Shown piece by piece: positions 44,483 through 52,597 of a DNA stretch of 64,000 nt. Each line of letters starts with the position of its first letter. Within the stretch, counting starts at the first letter, position 1. The DNA is from JAUVXJ01 sp964433755 (GTDB lineage Bacteria > Chloroflexota > Anaerolineae > UBA7937 > B3-Chlor). A program made the translations under genes and the position numbers. Under the pieces are notes generated by a model. The model made no database searches, was not told the origin of the DNA, and saw only the letters and a program-made list of their open reading frames with translations. Location: assembly GCA_964433755.1 (NCBI GenBank), contig CAYSSR010000001.1:682001-746000 (forward strand), in the 5' to 3' direction.

Positions 44483-44840
44483 ACAAAAGCCGTGAGTATT
44501 GACAGGTACTGAGCGCAGCAGTCTTTGTGACTTGCGTGCCTGGACAGCGGCTGTGCCAAGGTCGGCGGGCTCTGGATGCCGGAGATGTCGTGCTGTGGTG
44601 TCACGTGGTCATCTGACAACATGGCGAACGGGGACCGAGGTGTTGGGTCGCTGACACTCCTGGCGGCACTACCGAAAGCAGGAGAGGATGATCATGCACT
44701 ACGTGTGTCGAGCGTGTGGACATCGACAAACGGGGACTTCGCAGAGAAGGGAGGGGGAAAGCCGAAGCGGTCAGACGAGAGGATGATACGCCGGGGAGTC
44801 ACATCGGACGCGGTGCGCGCCCGCTGCACGGCAGAACGAA
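44483..44840. other. Gene-free stretch between pilin terminator and Tad promoter
   Basis: About 360 bp between the end of the flp transcript and the promoter of the next operon. The longest open frame (plus strand) has no ribosome site and no protein-like pattern. I see no RNA gene or repeat here; an upstream regulatory region for the Tad promoter is the simplest view. Confidence 0.4.
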
Positions 44841-44866
44841 CAGAGCCCTACCTGAGTAGGGCTCTG
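44841..44866 (-). terminator. Terminator of the flp pilin gene
   Basis: An 11-bp perfect stem (CAGAGCCCTAC / GTAGGGCTCTG) with a CTGA loop lies 30 bp after the pilin stop. On the minus strand TTCGTTC follows. It would separate abundant pilin mRNA from the assembly operon. Confidence 0.8.
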
Positions 44867-44895
44867 CACTTGACAAGGGTGGTGTCGCTTGTCTA

Positions 44896-45054
44896 CTAGC
44901 CTGCTCTCAACAGACCGCTGGTGATGCGGCTGAAGATGTTGCCGATCTGCGGACCCAGGAGCAGCAGGATGGCGATGACTACGATGGCCACCAAGACTAA
45001 TATCAACGCATACTCCACCATGCCTTGCCCTTCCTCTTGCGGCAAATACACCAC
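44896..45054 (-). CDS. flp: Flp-type major pilin
   Basis: A 52-residue prepilin. A short basic-to-acidic leader MVYLPQEEG precedes the hydrophobic pilin core QGMVEYALILVLVAIVVIAI, which has the Flp hallmarks: cleavage after Gly, Glu at +5 next to Tyr, and a long helix. The tail LGPQIGNIFSRITSGLLRAG is typical of the family. Start is GTG at 45054, behind GGGAGGTGAG (a second GTG follows directly). Own promoter and own terminator. The TadV/CpaA peptidase that would process it is not in this window. Confidence 0.93.
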   Translation of the reverse strand: MVYLPQEEGQGMVEYALILVLVAIVVIAILLLLGPQIGNIFSRITSGLLRAG

Positions 45055-45118
45055 TTGATCTCACCTCCCTTCCCTGTTCGTTACTGGTACACTCGTGTCT
45101 GGTCTACCTTCTGCTTCC

Positions 45119-45162
45119 ATTATAGGGACACGGTTCCGCAAAGGCAATAGGCTTTTGGTACT
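45119..45162 (-). promoter_or_regulatory. flp pilin promoter, shared box copy 1
   Basis: Minus strand: TTGCCT (-35, 45142-45147), 17 bp, perfect TATAAT (-10, 45119-45124). The box AGTACC-N5-CCTATTGCC-TTTGCGG (45136-45162) matches that of the Tad operon promoter at 44455-44482. The -10 is closer to consensus than in the Tad copy, as expected for the more highly expressed pilin. Confidence 0.82.
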
Positions 45163-45167
45163 ATAGC

Positions 45168-45177
45168 GGGGGGGGGG
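45168..45177 (+). repeat. Run of ten G (poly-C upstream of flp promoter)
   Basis: A 10-base homopolymer, followed by AAAAA, sits directly upstream of the conserved flp box. Such tracts are prone to slippage and can vary spacing between upstream elements and a promoter. It lies 40 bp from the histidine-kinase stop and affects no coding frame. Confidence 0.6.
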
Positions 45178-45217
45178 AAAAACATGCTACACAGTGCTGT
45201 GCGGAGTACATGCAGAC

Positions 45218-46288
45218 TCAAGCAGCGGGGATGCTCATGGTCACCTTGGTGCCTCTTCCGAGGCTGCTGTCGAAGTGGATGGTCCCGCCCAGCATCTCCA
45301 TTCGCTGTCGCATGGTGGCTATGCCCAGAGTCTTGCGCTGACTTGCTGAGGCCATCACTTCGTCGACGTCAAAGCCGCTGCCGTCGTCCTCCACGGTGAC
45401 GGCGATCGTGGGCCCCTTCAGGTTCAGGCTTACCTGGACGTGGCTCGCATGAGCGTGCTGCCAGACGTTGTGAAGCAGTTCCTGGACCACGCGGAAGACC
45501 GTGACTTCCACGTGGGGAGCGAGTCTGCGCTCCTCGCCAACCACCTCGAACGAGACGTTGAGGCCGCTCTTCTCCTCGAAATCTTCCACGTACCGGCGCA
45601 GAGTGGGCACCGCGCCGAGGTCATCCAGCATCATAGGGCTCAGCTCGAAGACGAAATCCATAGTCTTCTCGAAAGTGGCCTTCACCGCGTTCCTCAGGTT
45701 GGTCAGCTCAGAGCGCGATTGGTCCGCACCCATGTCGAAGGACTTCTCTACGATCTCGGCTTGCAGAATGAGATTCGTGAGGGACTGCGCCGGGCCATCG
45801 TGCATCTGCCGGGCCAGCCGCTTTCGCTCCCCCTCCTGAGCCTCGATCACGCGCATGACTACGCTGTCTGCGGCTGCTGGAGAGGAGGTCAGTCCCTCTC
45901 CAGGGGTGCTCAGTCCAGGGATTCCCTCCACGATGTCCAGGAACGTACGCAACTGCTCCGCCTGCGATTGGAGGTTCTCCTTCCGGGCCTCGAGTTGCTC
46001 CAACTGGGAACGCAGCATCACGAGACGGAGCTGGGAGGACTGCGAAGCGTCATACGCCTCCCTGATATCCTCACGGGGATAGCTGTTGAGGTTGGCCTCT
46101 ATGTGACGCACCTTGTTGGCAACCTGAGCGGTGCGCTGGTCGAGCTTCTCCACTTCGCCCGACGTCTGCTGGAGCAGGACCTCTGCCTCTTCGAGCTCTT
46201 TCTGCACCTCGGTGTAGCTCCGCTTGCTCGTCTCTACGAGGTCACTCAGTCGCTGGAGAGGATCCCGCCGCTCGTTGCCGTCTTCCAT
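45218..46288 (-). CDS. DegS-like sensor histidine kinase
   Basis: 356 residues, cytoplasmic, with no transmembrane segment. Residues 10-120 are predicted coiled coil (heptad-like Leu/Glu/Gln, as in DegS sensor domains). A HisKA_3 box ERKRLARQMHDGPAQSL carries the phospho-acceptor H163. A HATPase_c domain (ELLHNVWQHAHA, VEDDGSGFD, GIATMRQRMEMLGG) ends it. It should phosphorylate the response regulator encoded just upstream (68-bp gap). Located between the pilus and glycosyltransferase regions, it is a candidate regulator of one or both. Confidence 0.92.
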   Translation of the reverse strand: MEDGNERRDPLQRLSDLVETSKRSYTEVQKELEEAEVLLQQTSGEVEKLDQRTAQVANKVRHIEANLNSYPREDIREAYDASQSSQLRLVMLRSQLEQLEARKENLQSQAEQLRTFLDIVEGIPGLSTPGEGLTSSPAAADSVVMRVIEAQEGERKRLARQMHDGPAQSLTNLILQAEIVEKSFDMGADQSRSELTNLRNAVKATFEKTMDFVFELSPMMLDDLGAVPTLRRYVEDFEEKSGLNVSFEVVGEERRLAPHVEVTVFRVVQELLHNVWQHAHASHVQVSLNLKGPTIAVTVEDDGSGFDVDEVMASASQRKTLGIATMRQRMEMLGGTIHFDSSLGRGTKVTMSIPAA

Positions 46289-46356
46289 TAATCGCTCCCT
46301 GGCTTTGGAGAGGGATGGGGCACTACCTATGCGTCTGTCTCAGGCCCGGGAAGAGT

Positions 46357-47055
46357 CTATTCGTCGGGCCTGGTGTCCTCGAGTCGTATCCAGCCGTGGC
46401 GCAGCGCATACACCGCCGCTTCGGTGCGGTCCTTGACGTCGAGCTTCCGCAAGATGGAGGAGATGTGGTTCTTCACCGTTTGCTGGCTGATGGCTAGAGC
46501 GTGGGCTATCTCCTTGTTGCTGCTTCCGCGCGCCGCGTGTTGAAGTATCTCCATCTCCCGGGCGGACAGAGGCACGAATCGCGAATCGTCGGGCATCCCC
46601 GGAGGTGCCAGAGCCCGGTACTGGTCAAACAGCCAGTCTCTGAGTTGATGTTCGTCCAGAACCTCGTCGTCGATCACCCAGTGGCCCTGACGTACCTGTC
46701 TGACGGCGAAGATCAGTTTGCCCGGCAGTACTTCCTTGGGGTAGTAGGCAGAGGCACCTGCGTTGATGGCATGTATGATCTGCTCCTCATCGTGATAGGC
46801 GGTGAGGTTGATCACAGCGGTCTTGGGCAGGCTTGCCTTGATCTCCCTGGTGACCTGAAGGCCGTTCATGGAGGGGAGATTGATGTCCAGGAGGACGACG
46901 TCAGGCCGCGTGTCGCGCGCCAGCACGATCGCCTGGTCCCCATCGGCGACCTCAGCCTCCACGAGAAGATCCTCTTCCTCCTCCAAGACGCGCCGGAGCC
47001 CTTCACGAAACAGTGGATGGTCATCGACGATCATGATTCTGATCTTGTCGACCAT
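46357..47055 (-). CDS. NarL/DegU family response regulator
   Basis: 232 residues. Receiver domain with phospho-acceptor D57 in VVLLDINLPSMNG, an intact T/A pair (NLTAYHD) and K in YPKEVLPGK. A linker and a LuxR-type HTH follow (LSAREMEILQHAARGSSNKEIAHALAISQQTVKNHISSILRKLDV). The linker is longer than usual (about 25 extra residues, HWVIDDEVLDEHQLRDWLFDQY). It forms a two-component system with the DegS-like kinase. ATG follows GAGGC. Confidence 0.93.
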   Translation of the reverse strand: MVDKIRIMIVDDHPLFREGLRRVLEEEEDLLVEAEVADGDQAIVLARDTRPDVVLLDINLPSMNGLQVTREIKASLPKTAVINLTAYHDEEQIIHAINAGASAYYPKEVLPGKLIFAVRQVRQGHWVIDDEVLDEHQLRDWLFDQYRALAPPGMPDDSRFVPLSAREMEILQHAARGSSNKEIAHALAISQQTVKNHISSILRKLDVKDRTEAAVYALRHGWIRLEDTRPDE

Positions 47056-47081
47056 GGTGCCTCACAAGGTGTCGGCGTGAA

Positions 47082-47134
47082 GTGGTTTACCACGCATGCG
47101 ACATAAGTATAGCATCGAAAGCGCATGGAAGCAA
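47082..47134 (-). promoter_or_regulatory. Promoter and leader palindrome of the two-component operon
   Basis: Minus strand TTGCTT (47129-47134), 17-bp spacer, TATACT (47106-47111). Just downstream of the predicted start is the palindrome GTGGT-TT-ACCAC (47082-47093), a possible operator for autoregulation. No identical palindrome was noticed at the pilus promoters. Confidence 0.6.
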
Positions 47135-47211
47135 CCACTGGACAAGCCAGGTTGTTGACACGCGGATCCGAGGAGCGCACTATGGTTGAGCTAGCCAGAC
47201 TGCCTCTGACG

Positions 47212-48681
47212 TCACCACACGGTTTCGTAGACGACAACATTGTCACCGCCAGCTTGCACCACCCAGGGCGAGGTGGAACGGTGGACCGCTCGAAGTTGTG
47301 GGCTCTCGGCGATCCTAGGGTACCAGGACGGGAAGATCACCACGTAGTCTACGTCTGTTGCCTCCAGGAAGGCCAGGATTCTGCCTTCGTCTCGGATGAA
47401 GGGGATCACCTCAGGCGTGATCAACCCGGCGGTATCTACCAGGAACCGTTGCGAGAAGTAGCCAATCGCGCCGATATCGTGAGCGCCGATGACGGCCTCC
47501 GGCGGTGTGTTGTCAGCGAGCCACGTTCCTGCTGTCGCCAACTCGCTGTCGATGATTCGCACGTCTGTGGCGTACTGCTGGGCTCCTCGGACCCAGAAGA
47601 CCAGCAACAGTATGGGTATGGAGATGTGCAGGACCCGCCGCACAACGCGGTGGAATCCCGGCATGTTCATCGTACCCCAGACGCCCAGCAGGATGGTAAC
47701 GGGTATGGTGGGTATCAGGTAGCGACCATGTTGGTAGGAAACAGGCAGTCGGATGGCATAGATGGTGACCAGGGAGAACCACCACGCCAATGGCAGGACG
47801 ACCCTCCGTTGCTGGAGTGAGAGGCTCTTGAACGCGGCGTACAGGCAGCCCGGGACCAGTAGCACCTGGGCGCCCACCAGGGTAGGCAGTGCCACGCGTG
47901 CCCATCGTGACCACAACGGAAGCGACGCCACCAACTCCTGGTACTCGGCTTGCTTGGCATAGAACGTGTTGGGCCAGAGATTCCCTGTGATCGCCAGGTT
48001 GAGGGCCAGATAGGGCGACACGGGCACGAAGAACCCGACTGCGAGGAGGAGGGTGTGTATGCCCACGTCCCGCCAGGTCAGGGAGCGGGTTCCACGGCGC
48101 CGCCGCCAGATGGTGTCCAGCACGAGGAGCGGCAGCAATATCGCACCTTCTGGCCTGGTGATGGTGAGCGAGCCGGCGATCAGGCCGGTCACGAGAGGTC
48201 GTGCTCCCGCCAGGTGCCGCTCCAACGCCAGGAGCGACAAGAGAACGAAGAGGATGGTCTCCATGCCCGAGAACGCGGCCCACGCCAGATGCCATTCCAG
48301 CAGGCAAAAAGCAGCGGTGAGCACGGGCACGAGCTCGGCTCCCGGGAACAACACTCTGCTCAGACGGTAGACCACCCAGCCTGTGAGAGCCAAGAGGACG
48401 GTGCCCAGGAGGTAGGTCCACAGTCTGGGCTCGACGCGTAGCGCATAGGCCGGGGCCAGCACCATGGTCCACAGTGGAGAGGTGGAGCCCACGCTTGGCT
48501 CGCCCAGATTGTAGGAGAACTCGTGATGTGTACCGAGGTTGCGAGCATACGTTTGGTGGATCCAACCATCATCGAGAGGGAAGCCTACGTATCCGAAGTT
48601 CAGTGAGTAGCCCACATACAGCAGACAGCTAGCGACGGAGAGAGCCACGCACAAAGCAAGGGGCGAGAACAGTCGCCGCAT
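47212..48681 (-). CDS. GT-C membrane glycosyltransferase (arabinofuranosyltransferase-like)
   Basis: 489 residues with about ten hydrophobic helices. The first loop FPLDDGWIHQTYARNL carries the DD pair typical of GT-C active sites, followed by SVGSTSPLWTMVLAP. This arrangement resembles AftB-type enzymes that use polyprenyl-phosphate sugars. A soluble C-terminal domain (DVRIIDSELATAGTWL, AHDIGAIGYFSQR, VDYVVIFPSWYPR) is shared in style with other proteins in this region. Donor and acceptor unknown. Last gene of the minus-strand GT run. Confidence 0.75.
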   Translation of the reverse strand: MRRLFSPLALCVALSVASCLLYVGYSLNFGYVGFPLDDGWIHQTYARNLGTHHEFSYNLGEPSVGSTSPLWTMVLAPAYALRVEPRLWTYLLGTVLLALTGWVVYRLSRVLFPGAELVPVLTAAFCLLEWHLAWAAFSGMETILFVLLSLLALERHLAGARPLVTGLIAGSLTITRPEGAILLPLLVLDTIWRRRRGTRSLTWRDVGIHTLLLAVGFFVPVSPYLALNLAITGNLWPNTFYAKQAEYQELVASLPLWSRWARVALPTLVGAQVLLVPGCLYAAFKSLSLQQRRVVLPLAWWFSLVTIYAIRLPVSYQHGRYLIPTIPVTILLGVWGTMNMPGFHRVVRRVLHISIPILLLVFWVRGAQQYATDVRIIDSELATAGTWLADNTPPEAVIGAHDIGAIGYFSQRFLVDTAGLITPEVIPFIRDEGRILAFLEATDVDYVVIFPSWYPRIAESPQLRAVHRSTSPWVVQAGGDNVVVYETVW

Positions 48682-48688
48682 CTCCGAT

Positions 48689-50368
48689 TCATCTCCCGAT
48701 TGAGTAGATTTGGATCAGTTGCCCAGTCTCGTCGAGGAAAGCGTGCTGAAGCAACAATGAAGGAGAAGTTCCCCCTCTGTAGACTGCGTCGAGAGAAGCC
48801 ACGTGATCCTGCTCCAGGATCAGGTAGTCGGCATCGTAGCGATTGGCCACCTCGACGATTCCAGACACATCCTCGTTAGGAATGACGATGGCTCGCTGAT
48901 GAGTGAAGTAGTAGTAGGCAGGGGGATCCACCACCATCACCAATGCATCGCCGGATGCATTCTCCTCCAACCAGGCGGCGACTGCAACGTAGCCGGTATT
49001 GGCGCGGTTCCAGAACGGCTGGAAGCCCAGCGGGTCGAGCGAGAGAAAGACGGCCTGGGAGTAGTCAAACAGAGTGATGACCACGACCACCACCGTGAGG
49101 CCGACTCGGAAGACTCTCTGGGCGGTCCGGGGATGCCAGGTTCGTCTGCGAACTGCGACCCAGCACACCGCCGCGTCTATGCCTGGCACTGCTGCGGCGA
49201 AGAGGAAAGGCAGAAGAGCCCCCATCGAGTGCAACATGCTGGCATGAGTGCTGGGGAAGGTGAAGACCAACGTCATGGCAGCGTACAGGATAGCGGCGTA
49301 AGCGTAGACTGGTACGTATTCCTTCCGCTTTCGCGCCTGCCATAGACCTATGAGGGCCATCGGCGCAAGATGGAACTGGAGGGCGCCGCCGAGCACTGCC
49401 AGGTTGTGGACTGCGGCCGTGGCCTTGGAGCGAAGTATCGACGGCCAACCCCAGTCCAGATAGCTTCGCCAGGTGAGCTCCGCGGAGTAGCTGAACAGAT
49501 CGGCATAGCTGCGCAAGAAGACTGTCTTGGTGCCAGCGCTGGACAGCGGAGCGCCCATTACCTTCCAGTTGCGGTAGAACCACGGCGTCATGACCATCAG
49601 GTACCCGATCGCCGCCAGGAACATCCATTGGAGGCACGAGCCGAGGGTGACTCGGCCTGGATTCCGCCCAAGTCTGCCCGAGTCGTTCGAGCCAGCAGGG
49701 ACCCTCTGGAATATGCCTATGGTCAGGACTGCGGCGAAGGCCACCCAGAGCAGGATTCCGTCGGCTCGCGAGAGATGGCTCACACCGATAAGCAAGCCTG
49801 TGTATAGCGCGTAGCGCCGTTGCCGCCTCCTTTCCAGGAGATACATGGTCACCAGACTCAGCCCGGCCGTGACCGCGAAGGGGGCGAAATTGTCGGGCGA
49901 GGCCCAGTATTTCAGATAGAAGGGGGCAAAGGTGGTGAGGATGGCAGCTAGCCACGCGTGCTCGCGTTTCCCCCATACGTCAAAAGAAAAGCAATATGCC
50001 AGCACGGGAGGGAGCGAAGATAGGAGTATGAATGGAATCTGGGCAGCGCGATACGACGGTCCAAAGACGGAGAAGGAGCCCCCCGCCAGGATCGAAGATA
50101 ATGGTGTCCAGTACAGGTTGCTCGCGTGCGTGACCTCAGACGGCGGGTCGAGATTGTTCCAGATGAAGTCGACCACGAATCCGCGACCGAGGTACAGGTT
50201 CTCAGCGACGTCGTAGTAGTAGTAGGCGTCGAAGTAGTGGGGCTGTTGTTGAGGCAAAGCCACCAGTGTCCGCACCGCCACCGCCAGCAGGAACACGGCC
50301 AGCGGGTCCCATGACCTGCGGCTCTGGCGGCTGCTGCCGGGTCTTACCTTCGGTCCCTGTTCACTCAA
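48689..50368 (-). CDS. GT-C (GT39/PMT-like) membrane glycosyltransferase
   Basis: 559 residues, polytopic. After the first helix the loop YFDAYYYYDVAENLYLGRGFVVDFIW and TPLSSILAGGSFSVFGPSYRAAQIPF follow the ArnT/PMT layout (acidic residue in loop 1, then an aromatic and Pro-rich segment). C-terminal extracellular domain contains WLEENASGDALVMVVDPPAYYYFTHQ and YLILEQDHV. The TTG start overlaps the previous gene's stop (TTGA). Likely uses polyprenyl-linked sugar; acceptor unknown. Confidence 0.75.
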   Translation of the reverse strand: MSEQGPKVRPGSSRQSRRSWDPLAVFLLAVAVRTLVALPQQQPHYFDAYYYYDVAENLYLGRGFVVDFIWNNLDPPSEVTHASNLYWTPLSSILAGGSFSVFGPSYRAAQIPFILLSSLPPVLAYCFSFDVWGKREHAWLAAILTTFAPFYLKYWASPDNFAPFAVTAGLSLVTMYLLERRRQRRYALYTGLLIGVSHLSRADGILLWVAFAAVLTIGIFQRVPAGSNDSGRLGRNPGRVTLGSCLQWMFLAAIGYLMVMTPWFYRNWKVMGAPLSSAGTKTVFLRSYADLFSYSAELTWRSYLDWGWPSILRSKATAAVHNLAVLGGALQFHLAPMALIGLWQARKRKEYVPVYAYAAILYAAMTLVFTFPSTHASMLHSMGALLPFLFAAAVPGIDAAVCWVAVRRRTWHPRTAQRVFRVGLTVVVVVITLFDYSQAVFLSLDPLGFQPFWNRANTGYVAVAAWLEENASGDALVMVVDPPAYYYFTHQRAIVIPNEDVSGIVEVANRYDADYLILEQDHVASLDAVYRGGTSPSLLLQHAFLDETGQLIQIYSIGR

Positions 50369-52014
50369 TTGTTCAGCCCGTCGACGCGGTAGATGGTCAC
50401 CAAGTCGTTGGAGAAGGCAGGTGTCAGATAGTCCACCGTGCCAGGATCGAAATCGCCCAGGATTCTCTCGCGCGGACCAGAATACACGTAGGCTATGCCG
50501 TGTTGCTCCAGAGTCTGTCTTCGCCAGGAGTCGGGTGTTCCTGCGTGGAAGAAGCGATCCACGATTTCGAGCTTCGTGTCGAAGTCGGCGGTCTCAGCCC
50601 AATAACCCACGAAGACACGGTGGTCGATGCGGGCGGGTATGTAGCTCCCTGTTCCGTAGGCGGCCAGCACCGTATCTCCGTACTCGGTCTCACTGGCTAG
50701 CCAGTCGATAGCCTCGTTCTCGGCACGCTCGTGGAAGAAGGGATAGGGGTGCTGGACCACAGTGGCCGTGAGGCTGGCCAGGATGTAGAGATTGGAGGGC
50801 ACGGTTAGGACCAGCACTACGAAGATGATGAAGCTCCTCATCCTGCGAGGAGAGTAGGCCTTCTGTCGGAGAGTGAGCAGCCTCTTTACTATCTTCGACT
50901 GCTCCAGTCGGGGCAGGTACCAGGAGTAGAGGCCCATCGTGGCCAGGACACTCAGGGGGATATGCACGCCTTCCACCATACGTCTTTGCTGCTTCAGCGG
51001 CGCGTATACCAGGATCGCCACAACCACGATCCAGATCATGGGCAGGATGGACTCTGTGTCTGCTTTGCGTGCTTCCCTTACCATTGCCGGGAGGCCCAGA
51101 ATGAGGAGGGGACCGTATCCGAAGAAGTAGTGGAGGGGGTGGGGGGAACCGCTGCCCGACTGAGTGGCCCATGCGCCGAAAGCTGGGTTGGAGTCGAAGA
51201 CGTATAGGTAGTAGGCCAGGACCGGCAAGGCCATCAGGCCAACGACGACAGCACCTGCCAGCTCCACCAGGGGCACGCGCCATTTGCGGCAGGAGATCAT
51301 CAGCAGCCAGAGGCCGAGGGTGCATGCCACTACCAGAAGGTTATAGGGGTGCACCACGGCCAGCACCAAGCTGGACAGGCCTGCGCATCCGGCGTACCGC
51401 CAGCGCCGAGTTCTGTGCAGCAAGAGCATCGAGACGAAGATAGCCACAAGCAGACCCGCCCCCAGTGCAAAGTGAGGAAAGGTTAGCAGGGTGAAGAAGA
51501 TGTGTGCTTCAGGCATCTTGAAGTCTATCAGGTCGAAGCCCAGGATGGAGAACCTTCCAGCGAGTAGCACCAGCCACCCAAAGCCCCCGCCGAAGCAGAC
51601 CAGCAGGTAGGAGACCAGGCGCTGCCCGGCATCTTCCACGAAGCAAGCGATAAAGGAATACGCCGACAACAGAAGGAGGAATCCAAGGATCAGTCTGGAC
51701 AGATGCCACATCCAGATCACCGGCAAGCCCGTGAGCGCACAGATCCAGCCCAGGACGAGGAAGAACCCGCCGACGAAGGCGCCTTCGTGATCTTCCGAGG
51801 TGAACGGTATTCGATAGGTGAGCCTGCCCGCTGCTCCCTGGTTCATCTTGGCCAGATAGCCGTGGGCGTCCTCGAAGTTCATGACCACGCCGCCGAACTC
51901 CCTTTCCGGGGGCGCCAGGAGGTAGCCAAATGCATACGGCAGGAACGTGATCGCGAGGACGATGACGGCGACGAGCAACACGCGCCTCATTTCCTCTCTG
52001 GTGACATGAGGCAT
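50365..52014 (-). CDS. Polytopic GT-C-type protein, paralog of 56398-58032
   Basis: 549 residues with about ten helices. Loop 1 has the pattern FEDAHGYLAKMNQG and TYRIPFTSEDHEGAFVGGFFLVLG, then SAYSFIACFVEDAGQRLVSYLLVCFGGGFGWLVLL. The C-terminal domain has IDWLASETEYGDTVLAAYGTGSYIPAR and ends FDPGTVDYLTPAFSNDLVTIYRV. The 56398-58032 product shares all of these blocks in order (LAKMQQG, TPEDHPGAI, RRMVEGLHVPL, FSNDEVEVYRV-like tail), so the two are paralogs from duplication inside the cluster. Probable glycosyltransferase; no established family named with certainty. Confidence 0.7.
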   Translation of the reverse strand: MPHVTREEMRRVLLVAVIVLAITFLPYAFGYLLAPPEREFGGVVMNFEDAHGYLAKMNQGAAGRLTYRIPFTSEDHEGAFVGGFFLVLGWICALTGLPVIWMWHLSRLILGFLLLLSAYSFIACFVEDAGQRLVSYLLVCFGGGFGWLVLLAGRFSILGFDLIDFKMPEAHIFFTLLTFPHFALGAGLLVAIFVSMLLLHRTRRWRYAGCAGLSSLVLAVVHPYNLLVVACTLGLWLLMISCRKWRVPLVELAGAVVVGLMALPVLAYYLYVFDSNPAFGAWATQSGSGSPHPLHYFFGYGPLLILGLPAMVREARKADTESILPMIWIVVVAILVYAPLKQQRRMVEGVHIPLSVLATMGLYSWYLPRLEQSKIVKRLLTLRQKAYSPRRMRSFIIFVVLVLTVPSNLYILASLTATVVQHPYPFFHERAENEAIDWLASETEYGDTVLAAYGTGSYIPARIDHRVFVGYWAETADFDTKLEIVDRFFHAGTPDSWRRQTLEQHGIAYVYSGPRERILGDFDPGTVDYLTPAFSNDLVTIYRVDGLNN

Positions 52015-52192
52015 TTGGAGCGATCTCCTCGTCTAGCTCAGGAGCGCGTGGTTGCCAAGAGCGCAACCCGTAGGACCCTCAACATGACTAGGCAACCGGT
52101 GGACAACCACAGAGCTATGATGCCATACCTGGGCATGCTAGGCAACCGAGCAGGCAGGGGATCAGCACCGCTGCCCGACATAGTGTGCGTCT

Positions 52193-52597
52193 CTATGTCG
52201 CGCGGTGCGAGCTTACCCCGAACAAAGACACGACGACAGTGGATGGCCAGAGGATACTCTTCTCATGGCATTGTAGGAGGGCTGAGTTCGTGGCGGCGCG
52301 TGGTAGGATCAGCAGGGTCAGGGTGCCCACCCACGAGACCTTCGACGCCAACAACATGCTCACCACGACGGGAGAGATTCTGAGAGCGAACAGTCGCCTG
52401 GCGTGAGGCACGGACGGGGTGAGGAACACAGTCCCAAGCAGGAGGAGGCCGACCGCAGATATGGTGAGCGCTTGCCACACTGGCATCAGCAGGCTGAGGC
52501 AGAGCAGTGGCACCAGATCGCGGGCGACAACCACTGGCGAGATGTTCAGCAACTGCGCCGGTGCAGGACGCCTACGGAAGTGGGTGTGTCGACCCAT
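52193..52597 (-). CDS. Small membrane protein, possible glycosyltransferase remnant
   Basis: About 134 residues with three hydrophobic segments after a basic start (MGRHTHFRRRPAPAQLL). The ATG follows GGGAGAG and lies 26 bp inside the end of the upstream GT87 gene, consistent with coupling. The helix layout (VVARDLVPLLCLSLLM, ISAVGLLLLGTVFL, VVVSMLLASKVSWVGTL) resembles the C-terminal membrane part of some processive GT2 enzymes, so it may be a truncated remnant. Real small gene or remnant cannot be decided here. Confidence 0.4.
   Translation of the reverse strand: MGRHTHFRRRPAPAQLLNISPVVVARDLVPLLCLSLLMPVWQALTISAVGLLLLGTVFLTPSVPHARRLFALRISPVVVSMLLASKVSWVGTLTLLILPRAATNSALLQCHEKSILWPSTVVVSLFGVSSHRAT

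Noticed and set aside
44576..44899. 107-residue plus-strand frame between the pilin and Tad promoters
   Set aside because: No ribosome site, no protein-like pattern, and it runs through the flp terminator.
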